From: Acidobacteriota bacterium
Lineage (GTDB): Bacteria > Acidobacteriota > Terriglobia > Bryobacterales > Bryobacteraceae
DNA length: 7,791 bases
Reading direction: 5' to 3'
Assembly (NCBI GenBank): GCA_947505565.1
Contig: CANNLB010000087.1
Span: 1-7,791, forward strand
Positions within the stretch are counted from its first letter, which is position 1, and each line of letters opens with the position of its first letter. The translations under genes were made by a program, and so were the position numbers. Positions 1 to 5,577 of this stretch are shown here, piece by piece. The notes below the pieces were generated by a model. The model worked only from the letters and a program-made list of their open reading frames with translations, made no database searches and was not told the origin of the DNA.

Positions 1-374
1 ACTTGATCATGCTGGTGATGAATGCGCGGGGTGTGGATAAGCTGCTTTCGAGCAAGTTTACATTGGGAGGGGAAGGATCGGTGGCGGCGGGTCCGGTGGG
101 TCGTACGACGACGGCGCAGACGGATGCGCAGATGCACGCGGAGATTTTGTCGTGGTCGCGTTCGCAGGGTTTGTTTGCCGGTTCGGCGCTGACCGGAGCG
201 ACGTTGCGGCAGGACCTGGATGACAACCGCGAATTGTACGGTAAGAAGCTTGAGAACCGGCAGATTGTGACTTCCGGGATGCGGGCTCCAAAGGCGGCGT
301 TGCCGCTGTTGACGCTGCTGAATAAGTATTCGCGGCGGGAGAACGGCGGGCCGGCGAAGGTTTCGAGTCAGTAG
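1..374 (+). CDS. SYLF (Ysc84-like) lipid-binding domain protein, 3' part
   Basis: The frame is open from the left edge of the window, so the true start lies outside; about 124 C-terminal residues are visible. They match the end of the SYLF/Ysc84 (DUF500) domain: LIMLVMN at the start, then SKFTLGGEGSVAAGPVGR, then a stretch with AEILSWSRSQGLFAG and LTGATLRQD, ending in NRELYG. SYLF proteins bind phospholipids, and bacterial members are usually secreted or envelope-associated; any signal peptide would be upstream of this window. The gene ends in TAG at 372-374, essentially abutting the OmpA-family gene that follows, so the two are probably co-transcribed as an envelope pair. Family assignment is confident; the specific physiological role is unknown. 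Confidence 0.85.
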   Translation, partial: LIMLVMNARGVDKLLSSKFTLGGEGSVAAGPVGRTTTAQTDAQMHAEILSWSRSQGLFAGSALTGATLRQDLDDNRELYGKKLENRQIVTSGMRAPKAALPLLTLLNKYSRRENGGPAKVSSQ

Positions 375-397
375 TGATGGTTATAACGAGAACGAAT

Positions 398-1378
398 ATG
401 AAACGAATTACTGGATTATTTCTTGCTTGCGGATTACTGACGGCGCAACAGTCGGAGAATGCGCAGCGAATGGCGGCGGGGTCGAACCCGATTTTTAGGA
501 CGTCGGTGACGGCGCGGACAATGAAAGCGGTGAATTATCGGCACCGGAGTGGTGCTACGACGATCAATTTTCGAGGGACCGACCTGCTGGCGAAAGCCCG
601 CGGAGAGGCCAAAGTGGAGAGCAAGCAGGGTTATATCGAGATCGAAGTGGAGTTCGATGACTTGCAGGCAGCGAGCAAGTTTGGCAGCGAGTATTTGACT
701 TATGTGATGTGGGCGATCAGCCCGGAAGGCCGCGCGGTGAATCTTGGTGAGGTTTTGTTGAACGGGACCAAGAGTAAGTTGAACGTTACTTCCGATTTGC
801 AGGTTTTTGGGATGATCGTGATGGCGGAGCCGTATTTCTCGGTGACGCGGCCGAGCGATTTGGTTGTGATGGAGAACGTGGTGCGTCCGGATACGGTGGG
901 TAAGATTGAAGAAATCGACGCCAAATATGAGCTTTTGCAACGGGGCCAATATGCGCGTTTGTCGAATCCGCTGATGTTGAAGTCTGATCCGAAGATTCCG
1001 CTGGAGCTTTACGAGGCGCGGAACGCGGTTCAAATTGCCCGGTCGATGGGAGCGGACCGTTTTGCGACGGAGACCTTTCAGAAGGCGGAGAAGACGTTGG
1101 CGGCGGGCGAAGCGTATCAGGCCCGGAAGGCGGGCCGGAAGCCGGTTACGATGACGGCTCGGGAAGCAGTGCAAACGGCCGAAGATGCCCGGGCGATCGG
1201 GGTGAAGCGGCAGGAAGAGGAGTTGCTGGCGACGGAACGTCGGCAGTCGGTGGAGCGGGAAGCGACAGCGGAGAGTGGCCGAAGCGGCGCGGTTGCAGGC
1301 CGCGGCGGATTCGGCGCGAATGACGCAGGAGAAGAACGCGATCGCCGCGGCGGCGGACCGGTTGAAGCTGGAAGCTGA
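398..1378 (+). CDS. OmpA-family envelope protein, N-terminal part (frame broken near 1274)
   Basis: I chose ATG 398 because it opens a good signal peptide (MKRITGLFLACGLLTA, then QQ). In-frame GTG 374 and ATG 377 lie upstream and would add eight residues while overlapping or abutting the SYLF stop; no strong Shine-Dalgarno decides between them. After the signal comes a roughly 180-residue domain without catalytic motifs (IEIEVEFDDL, YVMWAISPEGRAVNLGEV, VMAEPYFSVTRPSDLVVMENV), then a helical Ala/Glu-rich segment with YEARNAVQIARS and TAREAVQTAEDAR. The natural sequence appears to run to about residue REATAE (near 1273). Beyond that this frame gives Gly/Arg-rich out-of-frame sequence to its stop at 1378, while the expected coiled coil and OmpA domain continue in the frame starting at 1275. 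The intact protein would be about 536 residues. Confidence 0.8.
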   Translation: MKRITGLFLACGLLTAQQSENAQRMAAGSNPIFRTSVTARTMKAVNYRHRSGATTINFRGTDLLAKARGEAKVESKQGYIEIEVEFDDLQAASKFGSEYLTYVMWAISPEGRAVNLGEVLLNGTKSKLNVTSDLQVFGMIVMAEPYFSVTRPSDLVVMENVVRPDTVGKIEEIDAKYELLQRGQYARLSNPLMLKSDPKIPLELYEARNAVQIARSMGADRFATETFQKAEKTLAAGEAYQARKAGRKPVTMTAREAVQTAEDARAIGVKRQEEELLATERRQSVEREATAESGRSGAVAGRGGFGANDAGEERDRRGGGPVEAGS

Positions 1379-2006
1379 CGCTAAGATGGCGGCGGCGAAG
1401 CTGGAGGCCGATCGGTTGAAGCTGGATGCCGACGCGCGGGCGGCGGCGGGGGCGGCGGAGGCCGAGCGGTTGAAGGGCGAGAACGAAGCGCAGCGGACGG
1501 CGGCGCAGGCCGGACTGGATCGAGCGGCGCAGCAGAACGCGCAGTTGGAGGGGGAAAAGGCTGAGTTGCGGAACAAGTTGTTCCAGCAGTTTAGTGCGAT
1601 TTTGCAGACACGAGACACGGCGCGGGGTTTGATTGTAAACATGTCGGATGTGCTGTTTGACACCGATAAGAGCACGCTGCGACCGTTGGCGCGGGAGAAG
1701 CTGGCGAAGGTGGCGGGGATTGTCTCCGGGCATCTGAGTCTGCGGCTGGACGTGGAAGGATACACGGACAGCGTGGGGACGGATGAGTACAATCAGAAGC
1801 TCTCGGAACGGCGGGGGACTGCCGTGCGGGATTATCTGACGGAAGCCGGGGTGGCGGGTTCTTCGGTGAGTTCGAAGGGCTTTGGGGAAACGATGCCGGT
1901 AGCGTCGAACGACACGGCGCAGGGTCGGCAGCAGAATCGCCGGGTGGAACTGGTGATTTCTGGCGAGGTGATTGGAAAGGTGATTGGCGGGCCTTCGGCC
2001 CAATAA
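1275..2006 (+). CDS. OmpA-family protein, coiled coil plus OmpA_C peptidoglycan-binding domain
   Basis: This frame, starting at GTG 1275, carries the second half of the gene that begins at 398. Residues 1-115 are an Ala/Glu/Arg/Lys-rich coiled coil with an 18-residue repeat. Residues about 121-230 are a complete OmpA_C-like domain: DVLFDTDKSTLRP, the EGYTDSVGTDEYN loop, LSERRGTAVRDYL, and GFGETMPVASNDTAQGRQQNRRVEL. Asp165 and Arg180 are the positions expected to bind the diaminopimelate of peptidoglycan. The domain anchors the protein to the cell wall in the periplasm. It has no signal peptide of its own, no Shine-Dalgarno before 1275, and its start lies 104 bp inside the preceding frame. I therefore read it as the continuation of the upstream ORF after a net +1 shift, not an independent gene. 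An independent cytoplasmic product would make little sense for OmpA_C. Confidence 0.85.
   Translation: MAEAARLQAAADSARMTQEKNAIAAAADRLKLEADAKMAAAKLEADRLKLDADARAAAGAAEAERLKGENEAQRTAAQAGLDRAAQQNAQLEGEKAELRNKLFQQFSAILQTRDTARGLIVNMSDVLFDTDKSTLRPLAREKLAKVAGIVSGHLSLRLDVEGYTDSVGTDEYNQKLSERRGTAVRDYLTEAGVAGSSVSSKGFGETMPVASNDTAQGRQQNRRVELVISGEVIGKVIGGPSAQ
1356..1517 (+). repeat. Three imperfect 54-bp repeats encoding an 18-residue coiled-coil unit
   Basis: Copies begin at 1356, 1410 and 1464, exactly 54 bp apart. At the DNA level each opens with GA(C/T/G)CGGTTGAAG. The encoded units start DRLKLEADAK, DRLKLDADAR and ERLKGENEAQ, each 18 residues long, a period compatible with a continuous alpha-helix. 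The repeat lies in the linker between the N-terminal domain and the OmpA_C domain. Confidence 0.75.
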
Positions 2007-2026
2007 TTGGCGGAGGAGAGCGCAGC

Positions 2027-2056
2027 AGAGGCCGGAGCCGGAGGGTGCCGGCCTCT
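2027..2056. terminator. Hairpin between convergent genes, candidate bidirectional terminator
   Basis: AGAGGCCGG at 2027-2035 is perfectly complementary to CCGGCCTCT at 2048-2056, with a 12-nt loop. It sits in the 61-bp gap between the OmpA-family stop (2006) and the dehalogenase stop (2068) and could serve both. There is no clear T-tract on either side, so it is not a textbook intrinsic terminator. Confidence 0.45.
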
Positions 2057-2067
2057 ACTCGCCGTGT

Positions 2068-2853
2068 TTAGGCTCCAAGTTGAGTTGCAAGGTCGAGGAA
2101 GTTTTCGGCAACGACGTCGAAATCGCCGGGTTTGGCGTTGTCGGGCTTACCGGCGAATCCGCCGCCGAACTCGTTTGGCTGGTGGATGAATCCGGTACGG
2201 AGGCCGTAGTTTCGGGCCGCTTGCAAATCCCGGCTGTGGGCCGCGCACATCATCACCTGGTCCGGCTTTAGATCGAGGAGTTGGTAGGCGGAGACGTAGA
2301 CTTCTCGGTCTGGCTTGTAGCGGCGGGCCAGTTCCGCACCCAGGATGACGTCCCAGGGTAGGCCGCCGAATTTGGCGAGGTTGGTCATGAGGGCGATGTT
2401 GCCGTTGGACAGAGGGGCGATGATGAACCTCTTTTTCAGGCGGGTGAGGCCGGCCACGGCGTCGGGCCAGGGGTGGAGGCGGCGCCAGACGTGGGTCCAG
2501 GAAACCTTTTCGGCTTCGGTAAGCTCGAGTTTGAGTTCTTTGAGGACGTCTTCTAACATCATGCGGTGTAGATCGTCGAGGACGGTCCAGGGGAGTTCGC
2601 CTTTGCGGACCTTGTCCATGGCGGGACCGTAGCGGAGGCGCCAATGGTCGGCGAACTCGGCCCAGTTGAGGTTGAGACCCTTAGCTTTGCCCCAGTTTTT
2701 GCCTTCGGCGATGATGGAGCCGCGCCAGTCGACGACGGTGCCGAAGGTATCGAAGACGAGGGCCTTGACGTTAGTGAGTTCGGGTTTGGCGTAAAGCGAC
2801 AGCGCGGCGGAGGTTGCTCCGGCGGCCAGTAAGAAGCTTCGGCGTTCCAGCAT
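2068..2853 (-). CDS. Type II haloacid dehalogenase-like protein (HAD superfamily) with Tat signal
   Basis: A complete 261-residue protein. Residues 1-22 form a twin-arginine signal (MLERRSFLLAAGATSAALSLYA), so the product is predicted to be exported folded. The rest is a HAD hydrolase of the (S)-2-haloacid dehalogenase type, which hydrolyses 2-haloalkanoates to hydroxyacids. Motif I is FDTFGTVVDWR with nucleophile Asp35 and Thr39; the cap contains HWRLRYGPAMDKVRKGELPW, characteristic of type II enzymes; motif II is LSNGN (Ser149); motif III is YKPDREVY (Lys180); motif IV is CAAHSRDLQAAR (Asp209). Compared with L-DEX, the Ser-x-Asn before the last Asp appears as Ala204 and His206, so the substrate may not be a haloacid. 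Codons are C-ending, as expected for a minus-strand gene in this G-rich plus-strand region. It stands alone, with no halide or organic-acid transporter nearby. Family confident, substrate not. Confidence 0.88.
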   Translation of the reverse strand: MLERRSFLLAAGATSAALSLYAKPELTNVKALVFDTFGTVVDWRGSIIAEGKNWGKAKGLNLNWAEFADHWRLRYGPAMDKVRKGELPWTVLDDLHRMMLEDVLKELKLELTEAEKVSWTHVWRRLHPWPDAVAGLTRLKKRFIIAPLSNGNIALMTNLAKFGGLPWDVILGAELARRYKPDREVYVSAYQLLDLKPDQVMMCAAHSRDLQAARNYGLRTGFIHQPNEFGGGFAGKPDNAKPGDFDVVAENFLDLATQLGA

Positions 2854-2860
2854 GATGTCT

Positions 2861-2866
2861 ATGCTA
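2861..2866 (-). promoter_or_regulatory. Candidate -10 element (TAGCAT) for a leaderless dehalogenase transcript
   Basis: On the minus strand TAGCAT (fits TAnnnT) lies 7 nt upstream of the ATG at 2853-2851. No Shine-Dalgarno precedes the ATG. This geometry would put transcription initiation at or very near the start codon. I see no convincing -35 hexamer. Confidence 0.35.
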
Positions 2867-3170
2867 TCGCGGCGGGGCTACCGCTCCAAGCGCGTCGCTG
2901 ATGGGGCGCGCCCGGGCGAGGGCGGGTCCGGGTTGATGCGTTTCGAAGTTGTGTAAAGGGCGGAGTAGGCAGGGGCACGCCGGCTTTGGTTGCATTACGG
3001 GCCGATTGAGGGGTAAGGACGCCGCTGGCGGGAACGCTGACTGGGTGACCGCAGGGAACTGCGGGCAGTGGCGATAGTGGTGTTTCGCCCGGCAGGACGG
3101 CTGTTGGCGGGGGTGTCGATCCAGCACGAAAAAGGAGCGGGACAATCGAGGGACGGTCGGTCTCTAAGAG
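2867..3170. other. About 300 bp without a supportable gene
   Basis: G-rich on the plus strand. Several frames on both strands stay open by composition, including Pro/Arg-rich minus-strand frames, but none shows recognisable domain sequence, a signal peptide or a ribosome binding site. It holds the upstream region of the dehalogenase on its left and runs into the TIGR03437 remnant on its right. A plus-strand frame open from 3041 to 3511 reads into that remnant only if the G10 tract loses one base. Confidence 0.5.
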
Positions 3171-3511
3171 GTGGTGAGGAGCCGGAGTTTTATTGTTCTG
3201 TGGGGGGGGGGCTGCGGGTTTGGCGCGGAGGGCGTTCGCCCGCATGGGTCGGCGGAGGCGCGCCCATTGGTTCCGGGTTTATTGATGTCGTTTTTCGGGA
3301 CGGAGTTGGGCGGCGCTCCGGGTGGTGGGGCGGAGAGGTTGCAGTACCCGGCGACGTACCGGACGGAGTTGTGCGGAGTGCGGGTTTTGGTTGGCGGGAG
3401 GGAGGCGCGGTTGGTTGCCGTGATGCCGGGCCAGATCAACCTTCTCCTTCGGCACTGCCATTCCGAACGGGCGACGGCCGGCGCGAAAGGCGCGGCGAAG
3501 CGATGGAGTAA
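3171..3511 (+). pseudogene. Remnant of a TIGR03437-type domain protein, frame broken
   Basis: Between about 3250 and 3450 one frame reads ARPLVPGLLMSFFGTELGG, then a segment with GVRVLVGGREARLVAVMPGQINLLL. This follows the TIGR03437 pattern (PGS-x-VS-x-FGT-x-L, then G-V-x-V-x-VGG-x-x-A, then PGQIN), a C-terminal domain known mainly from Solibacter-like Acidobacteriota proteins of unknown function. After PGQIN the expected continuation (PSALPFRTGDGRRERRGEAME) is in another frame and stops at 3509-3511, so a second shift is needed near 3445. Upstream, the frame starts only at GTG 3171 straight after an in-frame TAA, and no larger protein body precedes the domain. I read it as a degraded fragment; compensating sequencing indels are the alternative. 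Confidence 0.6.
3202..3211 (+). repeat. G10 homopolymer tract
   Basis: Ten consecutive G bases within the TIGR03437 remnant, the longest homopolymer in the window. Removing one G would join the frame open from 3041 (GTG at 3068) to the frame carrying the TIGR03437 motifs. Confidence 0.95.
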
Positions 3512-3524
3512 CCGGTCGGAACTG

Positions 3525-3539
3525 GATAGCTCGGCTATC
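3525..3539. other. Small hairpin (GATAGC TCG GCTATC)
   Basis: A perfect 6-bp inverted repeat with a 3-nt loop, 18 nt upstream of ATG 3558. A further GATAG follows at 3543-3547. It could be an RNA hairpin in a leader or part of a decayed element; there is no T-tract, so a terminator is unlikely. Confidence 0.35.
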
Positions 3540-3557
3540 GAAGATAGACGAAAAACG

Positions 3558-3770
3558 ATGGCTACCCGATGCAAGATCGAAGAGCGAATAGCTACAGCGG
3601 CGGCGGAGACTTCCGGCATTCCGCCGCCGTCGGTCGAATCCGGTTTGGCTCAGATTGCCGAGGCTCTGCATGGCTGCATGGCCCCCGGAAGTTTGCCGCC
3701 AGACGAGGCGATCGTTCGGCAGATTGCCGAAGCCGTGCCGCATGCCGCTGCCGAGGACGTGGCTGACTAA
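3558..3770 (+). CDS. Unrecognised small ORF, about 70 residues
   Basis: I do not recognise this protein. It starts at ATG 3558 (MATRCKIEERIATAAAETSG) and ends at TAA 3768-3770. It is predicted to be soluble and helical, with two related units, AQIAEALHG and RQIAEAVPH, about 23 residues apart and underlain by repeated CAGATTGCCGA. No signal peptide or membrane segment is visible, and no clear Shine-Dalgarno precedes the ATG. The same frame continues after the TAA into another open stretch up to 4115, so this may be the front half of a gene interrupted by a nonsense codon. It may equally be noncoding sequence kept open by composition. Confidence 0.3.
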   Translation: MATRCKIEERIATAAAETSGIPPPSVESGLAQIAEALHGCMAPGSLPPDEAIVRQIAEAVPHAAAEDVAD

Positions 3771-3857
3771 GCGCAACGATTCCGCCGCCGCCGCAATCAG
3801 CCGGAGAGCTATGGGTTCTTCGCCGCCATTGTTGCCGATGAACTCTCGCCGAAGCGC

Positions 3858-4115
3858 TTGGCGCTCGTCAGGACGGCTCGTCTAACCGGAGAGGACCCGA
3901 AGGCAAAGGAGGGACACCACGAGGCCCTGGAGAGCGCCGTATTAGCCGAGGCGAGCAAGGCCGATCCGTTGTGGGGGAGGAAGCCCGCGGCGTTGCGGCG
4001 GGAGGGGGTTATGGCGAGGGCGCGGGGAGAAGTACGAGCGATGCGCTACCGGTTCGAATTCCAGGATGTCATTCAAGATCGAGTCACTCACCCGAAAGTT
4101 CGTTTGAGTAATTAG
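3858..4115 (+). CDS. Unrecognised ORF, 85 residues or more, possibly the rear half of a broken gene
   Basis: I do not recognise this protein. The frame is open from 3771, directly after the in-frame TAA ending the 3558 ORF, to TAG 4113-4115; the first usable start is TTG 3858. It is charged and helical: LSPKRLALVRTARLTGEDPK, then AVLAEASKADPLWGRKPAAL, and it ends FQDVIQDRVTHPKVRLSN. No export signal and no ribosome binding site are visible. Read through the TAA, 3558-4115 would give about 185 residues. Continuity of frame and charged, non-repetitive composition are the only evidence for coding. Confidence 0.3.
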   Translation: MALVRTARLTGEDPKAKEGHHEALESAVLAEASKADPLWGRKPAALRREGVMARARGEVRAMRYRFEFQDVIQDRVTHPKVRLSN

Positions 4116-4150
4116 GCGAACAGTTTCACAGTTGTACCCAGCGGCGCCCC

Positions 4151-4176
4151 TATATTGTTTACCGACGTAATATACT
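4151..4176 (+). promoter_or_regulatory. AT-rich promoter/operator-like island upstream of the secreted protein gene
   Basis: In a GC-rich background this short stretch holds TATATT (4151-4156) and its inverted copy AATATA (4169-4174), a nested TTAC-cgac-GTAA (4159-4170), and TATACT (4171-4176), a fair -10 sequence 26 nt before the ATG at 4203. No good -35 lies at 16-18 bp. The inverted repeats could be an operator overlapping the promoter. Confidence 0.4.
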
Positions 4177-4181
4177 CGACG

Positions 4182-4197
4182 CGGGCTTGGAGGCCCG
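4182..4197 (+). promoter_or_regulatory. Shine-Dalgarno GGAGG held in a GC hairpin loop
   Basis: GGAGG at 4189-4193 is 9 nt upstream of ATG 4203, which fixes that start. CGGGC (4182-4186) pairs with GCCCG (4193-4197), so four bases of the Shine-Dalgarno lie in the 6-nt loop and its last G closes the stem. A G-T pair (4181/4198) could extend the stem. Confidence 0.6.
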
Positions 4198-4202
4198 TAT
4201 AA

Positions 4203-4670
4203 ATGAAAAAGACGCTCGCAGTGCTGCTATGCATTGCTTTGCCGGTAGCCGTAGTTGCTGCCGATAACGGACATAAAGTTAGGTACGATGGGGGCTCAGT
4301 TCCTAATTTGAAAGCCGGTGCCAACCTGAAGCTCGACTTCGACGCGGACCGGATTCGATTCGCGAAGGACAAAACGGAGATCTTGGTTATTCCTGCATCC
4401 TCGATAACAGAAATCAGCTATGGTCAAGACGTGCATCGGCGGATAGGCGCAGCCATCGGTATAGGGATCTTTACGCTCGGAGTAGGAGCGCTTATGGCTT
4501 TGGCAAAGTCCAAAAAACATTTCATTGGTGTGACGTGGAACAATGCGGGCAAAAAGGGCGGCCTAGCCTTCCAAGCCAATAAAAACGATTATCGTGGTGT
4601 TTTAGCCGGGATCGAAGGAATTTCCGGGAAGAAGGCGGTCAATGCCAACACAATGAACGTCAAGAACTAG
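4203..4670 (+). CDS. Small secreted protein of an uncharacterised, apparently acidobacterial family
   Basis: A complete 155-residue protein. Residues 1-20 are a clear Sec signal peptide (MKKTLAVLLCIALPVAVVAA, cleavage before DNG). The mature part begins with a short beta-rich segment (KVRYDGGSVPNLKAG, NLKLDFDADRIRF), then IPASSITEISYGQDVHRR. A hydrophobic Gly-rich stretch follows (IGAAIGIGIFTLGVGALMAL), long enough for one membrane pass, and then KSKKHFIGVTWN. From memory, many Acidobacteriota encode exported proteins with this order of an IP-x-x-SIT-x-x-x-YGQ motif, a hydrophobic patch and a K-KHF strand; no function is established, and the fold may be PH-like. The start has a strong ribosome binding site. 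The gene is less GC-rich than its neighbours. The next ORF begins 34 bp after its stop, so co-transcription is possible. Confidence 0.8.
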   Translation: MKKTLAVLLCIALPVAVVAADNGHKVRYDGGSVPNLKAGANLKLDFDADRIRFAKDKTEILVIPASSITEISYGQDVHRRIGAAIGIGIFTLGVGALMALAKSKKHFIGVTWNNAGKKGGLAFQANKNDYRGVLAGIEGISGKKAVNANTMNVKN

Positions 4671-4704
4671 GCTCATCCCATTCGGCCGGTCGGGAGGTGC
4701 ATAC

Positions 4705-5181
4705 ATGCCTGAGCATGGTCGGGAGAACGAGATGGTGGATTTTGAGATTGTGCGGAATCGGCGGGGGTGCGCGACGGTGCCGGTGTATTGTGGGTTTAAC
4801 CGGCCGGTGCTTTCGTTTGCCGCTCCGGCGTTGGCGGGGCCACCGGTTTGGTTGCGGGCGGGTTTGCCTTGGGGCAAGGAGAGGCTGGGCTATCCGTTTG
4901 GTGCGGTGCTATGGGAGATCGGGCCGGGTAGGGTGGTGGTTCGAGGGGAGGGTCGGGAGGTCGGGATCCTCTCGACTTTGCCGTTTGCTCCGCTGCACCA
5001 CCGGGGGGAGTATGAGCCTGTCGAGTTCGGTGCCGAAGGCCTATCTGGATTGGGTTCCCCTGCATCTCGTCTATCCGCTGTACGGGCCGGGAAGGACAGA
5101 GAGAACGGTGTACCAGCAATCGGACTGGACGGCGATGGAGGTGGTGGCTTCCACGGCGGCACAGCGGCGGGAGTGGTTTAA
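4705..5181 (+). CDS. Unrecognised protein, N-terminal part of a frame-broken gene
   Basis: I do not recognise the family. ATG 4705 has GGGAGG 7 nt upstream (4692-4697); ATG 4732 is an alternative with GGGAG at 4721-4725. The first about 100 residues look like real protein: MVDFEIVRNRRGCATVPVYC, then a part with FNRPVLSFAAPALAGPPVW, then LPWGKERLGYPFGAVLWEIG, suggesting a beta-rich fold with no signal peptide. After the G6 run at 5003-5008 this frame turns Gly/Ser-rich and stops at 5181, while plausible protein sequence continues in the next frame (5012-5410). Dropping one G gives one continuous protein of about 235 residues. Whether the break is real or a sequencing error is open. Confidence 0.55.
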   Translation: MPEHGRENEMVDFEIVRNRRGCATVPVYCGFNRPVLSFAAPALAGPPVWLRAGLPWGKERLGYPFGAVLWEIGPGRVVVRGEGREVGILSTLPFAPLHHRGEYEPVEFGAEGLSGLGSPASRLSAVRAGKDRENGVPAIGLDGDGGGGFHGGTAAGVV

Positions 5182-5410
5182 GGTATTGACCGCATCTCGG
5201 CCGGACGATGTCGTTTCACTGTTGGCTGATTTCTTGTCTTCGTTGTTGGCGGAACGGAGCGAGGCGAGTTTGAGGGTCCTGGTGCGGTACCTGGACAGTC
5301 GTGATGTGAGGGTTCGGCAGTATTCCGCGCACGCGCTTTGCTATTTTGACCCTGCTGTGCGGCAACGGGTGGAGCCGGGCCGAGAGCCATTGCGAGGCGG
5401 GGTCCGGTAG
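5012..5410 (+). CDS. Continuation of the 4705 gene, with a HEAT-like C-terminal helix pair
   Basis: This frame carries the second half of the gene starting at 4705; ATG 5012 is an internal Met or a possible restart with poor ribosome-binding spacing. It reads MSLSSSVPKAYLDWVPLHLV, then a Tyr- and Trp-containing segment (RTERTVYQQSDWTAMEVVAS), then alpha-helical sequence. LRVLVRYLDSRDVRVRQYSA followed by HALCYF has the L-x-x-L-D-x-x-VR-x-x-A-x-AL pattern of a single HEAT repeat, a protein-interaction fold. The last residues are Arg/Gly-rich, and the TAG at 5408-5410 is one base from the stop of the convergent minus-strand fragment. Function unknown; the HEAT reading rests on one motif and is weak. 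Confidence 0.5.
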   Translation: MSLSSSVPKAYLDWVPLHLVYPLYGPGRTERTVYQQSDWTAMEVVASTAAQRREWFKVLTASRPDDVVSLLADFLSSLLAERSEASLRVLVRYLDSRDVRVRQYSAHALCYFDPAVRQRVEPGREPLRGGVR

Positions 5411-5411
5411 T

Positions 5412-5577
5412 CTAGTTCGGCACAGCGACGAGTTCGAAGGCGAGCATGGCGTCGATACTGGGGAGGCCTTCGAAGACGAGGGCGTTGCTAGCGGGGGCTT
5501 GGCGGCGTCGAAGAAATCGAAACGGATTTCGCGGGCGGTTTCGCGGAGGCGATTGGAAAGGGGAATGAACAGCACAA
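5412..5577 (-). pseudogene. C-terminal fragment of an unrecognised gene
   Basis: On the minus strand, sequence with typical C-ending codons reads LFIPLSNRLRETAREIRF, then DFFDAAKPP in one frame, and NALVFEGLPSIDAMLAFELV ending VPN-stop in another. The switch falls at a C5 run (G5 on the plus strand, about 5495-5499); one extra C there would make it continuous. I do not recognise the protein. Its upstream part is missing: at about 5578 it is joined to cytochrome c sequence of opposite strand skew. The stop at 5412-5414 converges on the plus-strand stop at 5410. Confidence 0.45.

Noticed and set aside
1262..1280. Programmed ribosomal frameshift in the OmpA gene
   Set aside because: No X-XXY-YYZ slippery heptamer, no rare codon or stop at the shift point, and no clear stimulatory structure; mutation or sequence error is simpler.
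434..1792. Minus-strand open frame of about 450 codons opposite the OmpA gene
   Set aside because: Arg/His/Ser-rich translation without domains. It is a shadow of the G-rich coding strand, where the plus-strand frames have clear signal peptide, coiled-coil and OmpA_C sequence.
1146..2003. Minus-strand 285-codon frame opposite the OmpA_C domain
   Set aside because: Arg/Pro/Leu-rich low-complexity product; the plus strand carries the conserved OmpA_C motifs.
2859..3245. Pro/Thr-rich minus-strand frame upstream of the dehalogenase
   Set aside because: No ribosome binding site, no signal peptide and no recognisable domain; it remains open because of composition.
3450..3485. CATTCCGAACG sequence (translating to HCHSER) resembling a widespread intergenic repeat
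   Set aside because: The neighbouring frame reads PSALPFRTGD, the expected continuation of the TIGR03437 domain, so this is better explained as broken coding sequence. No second copy is visible.
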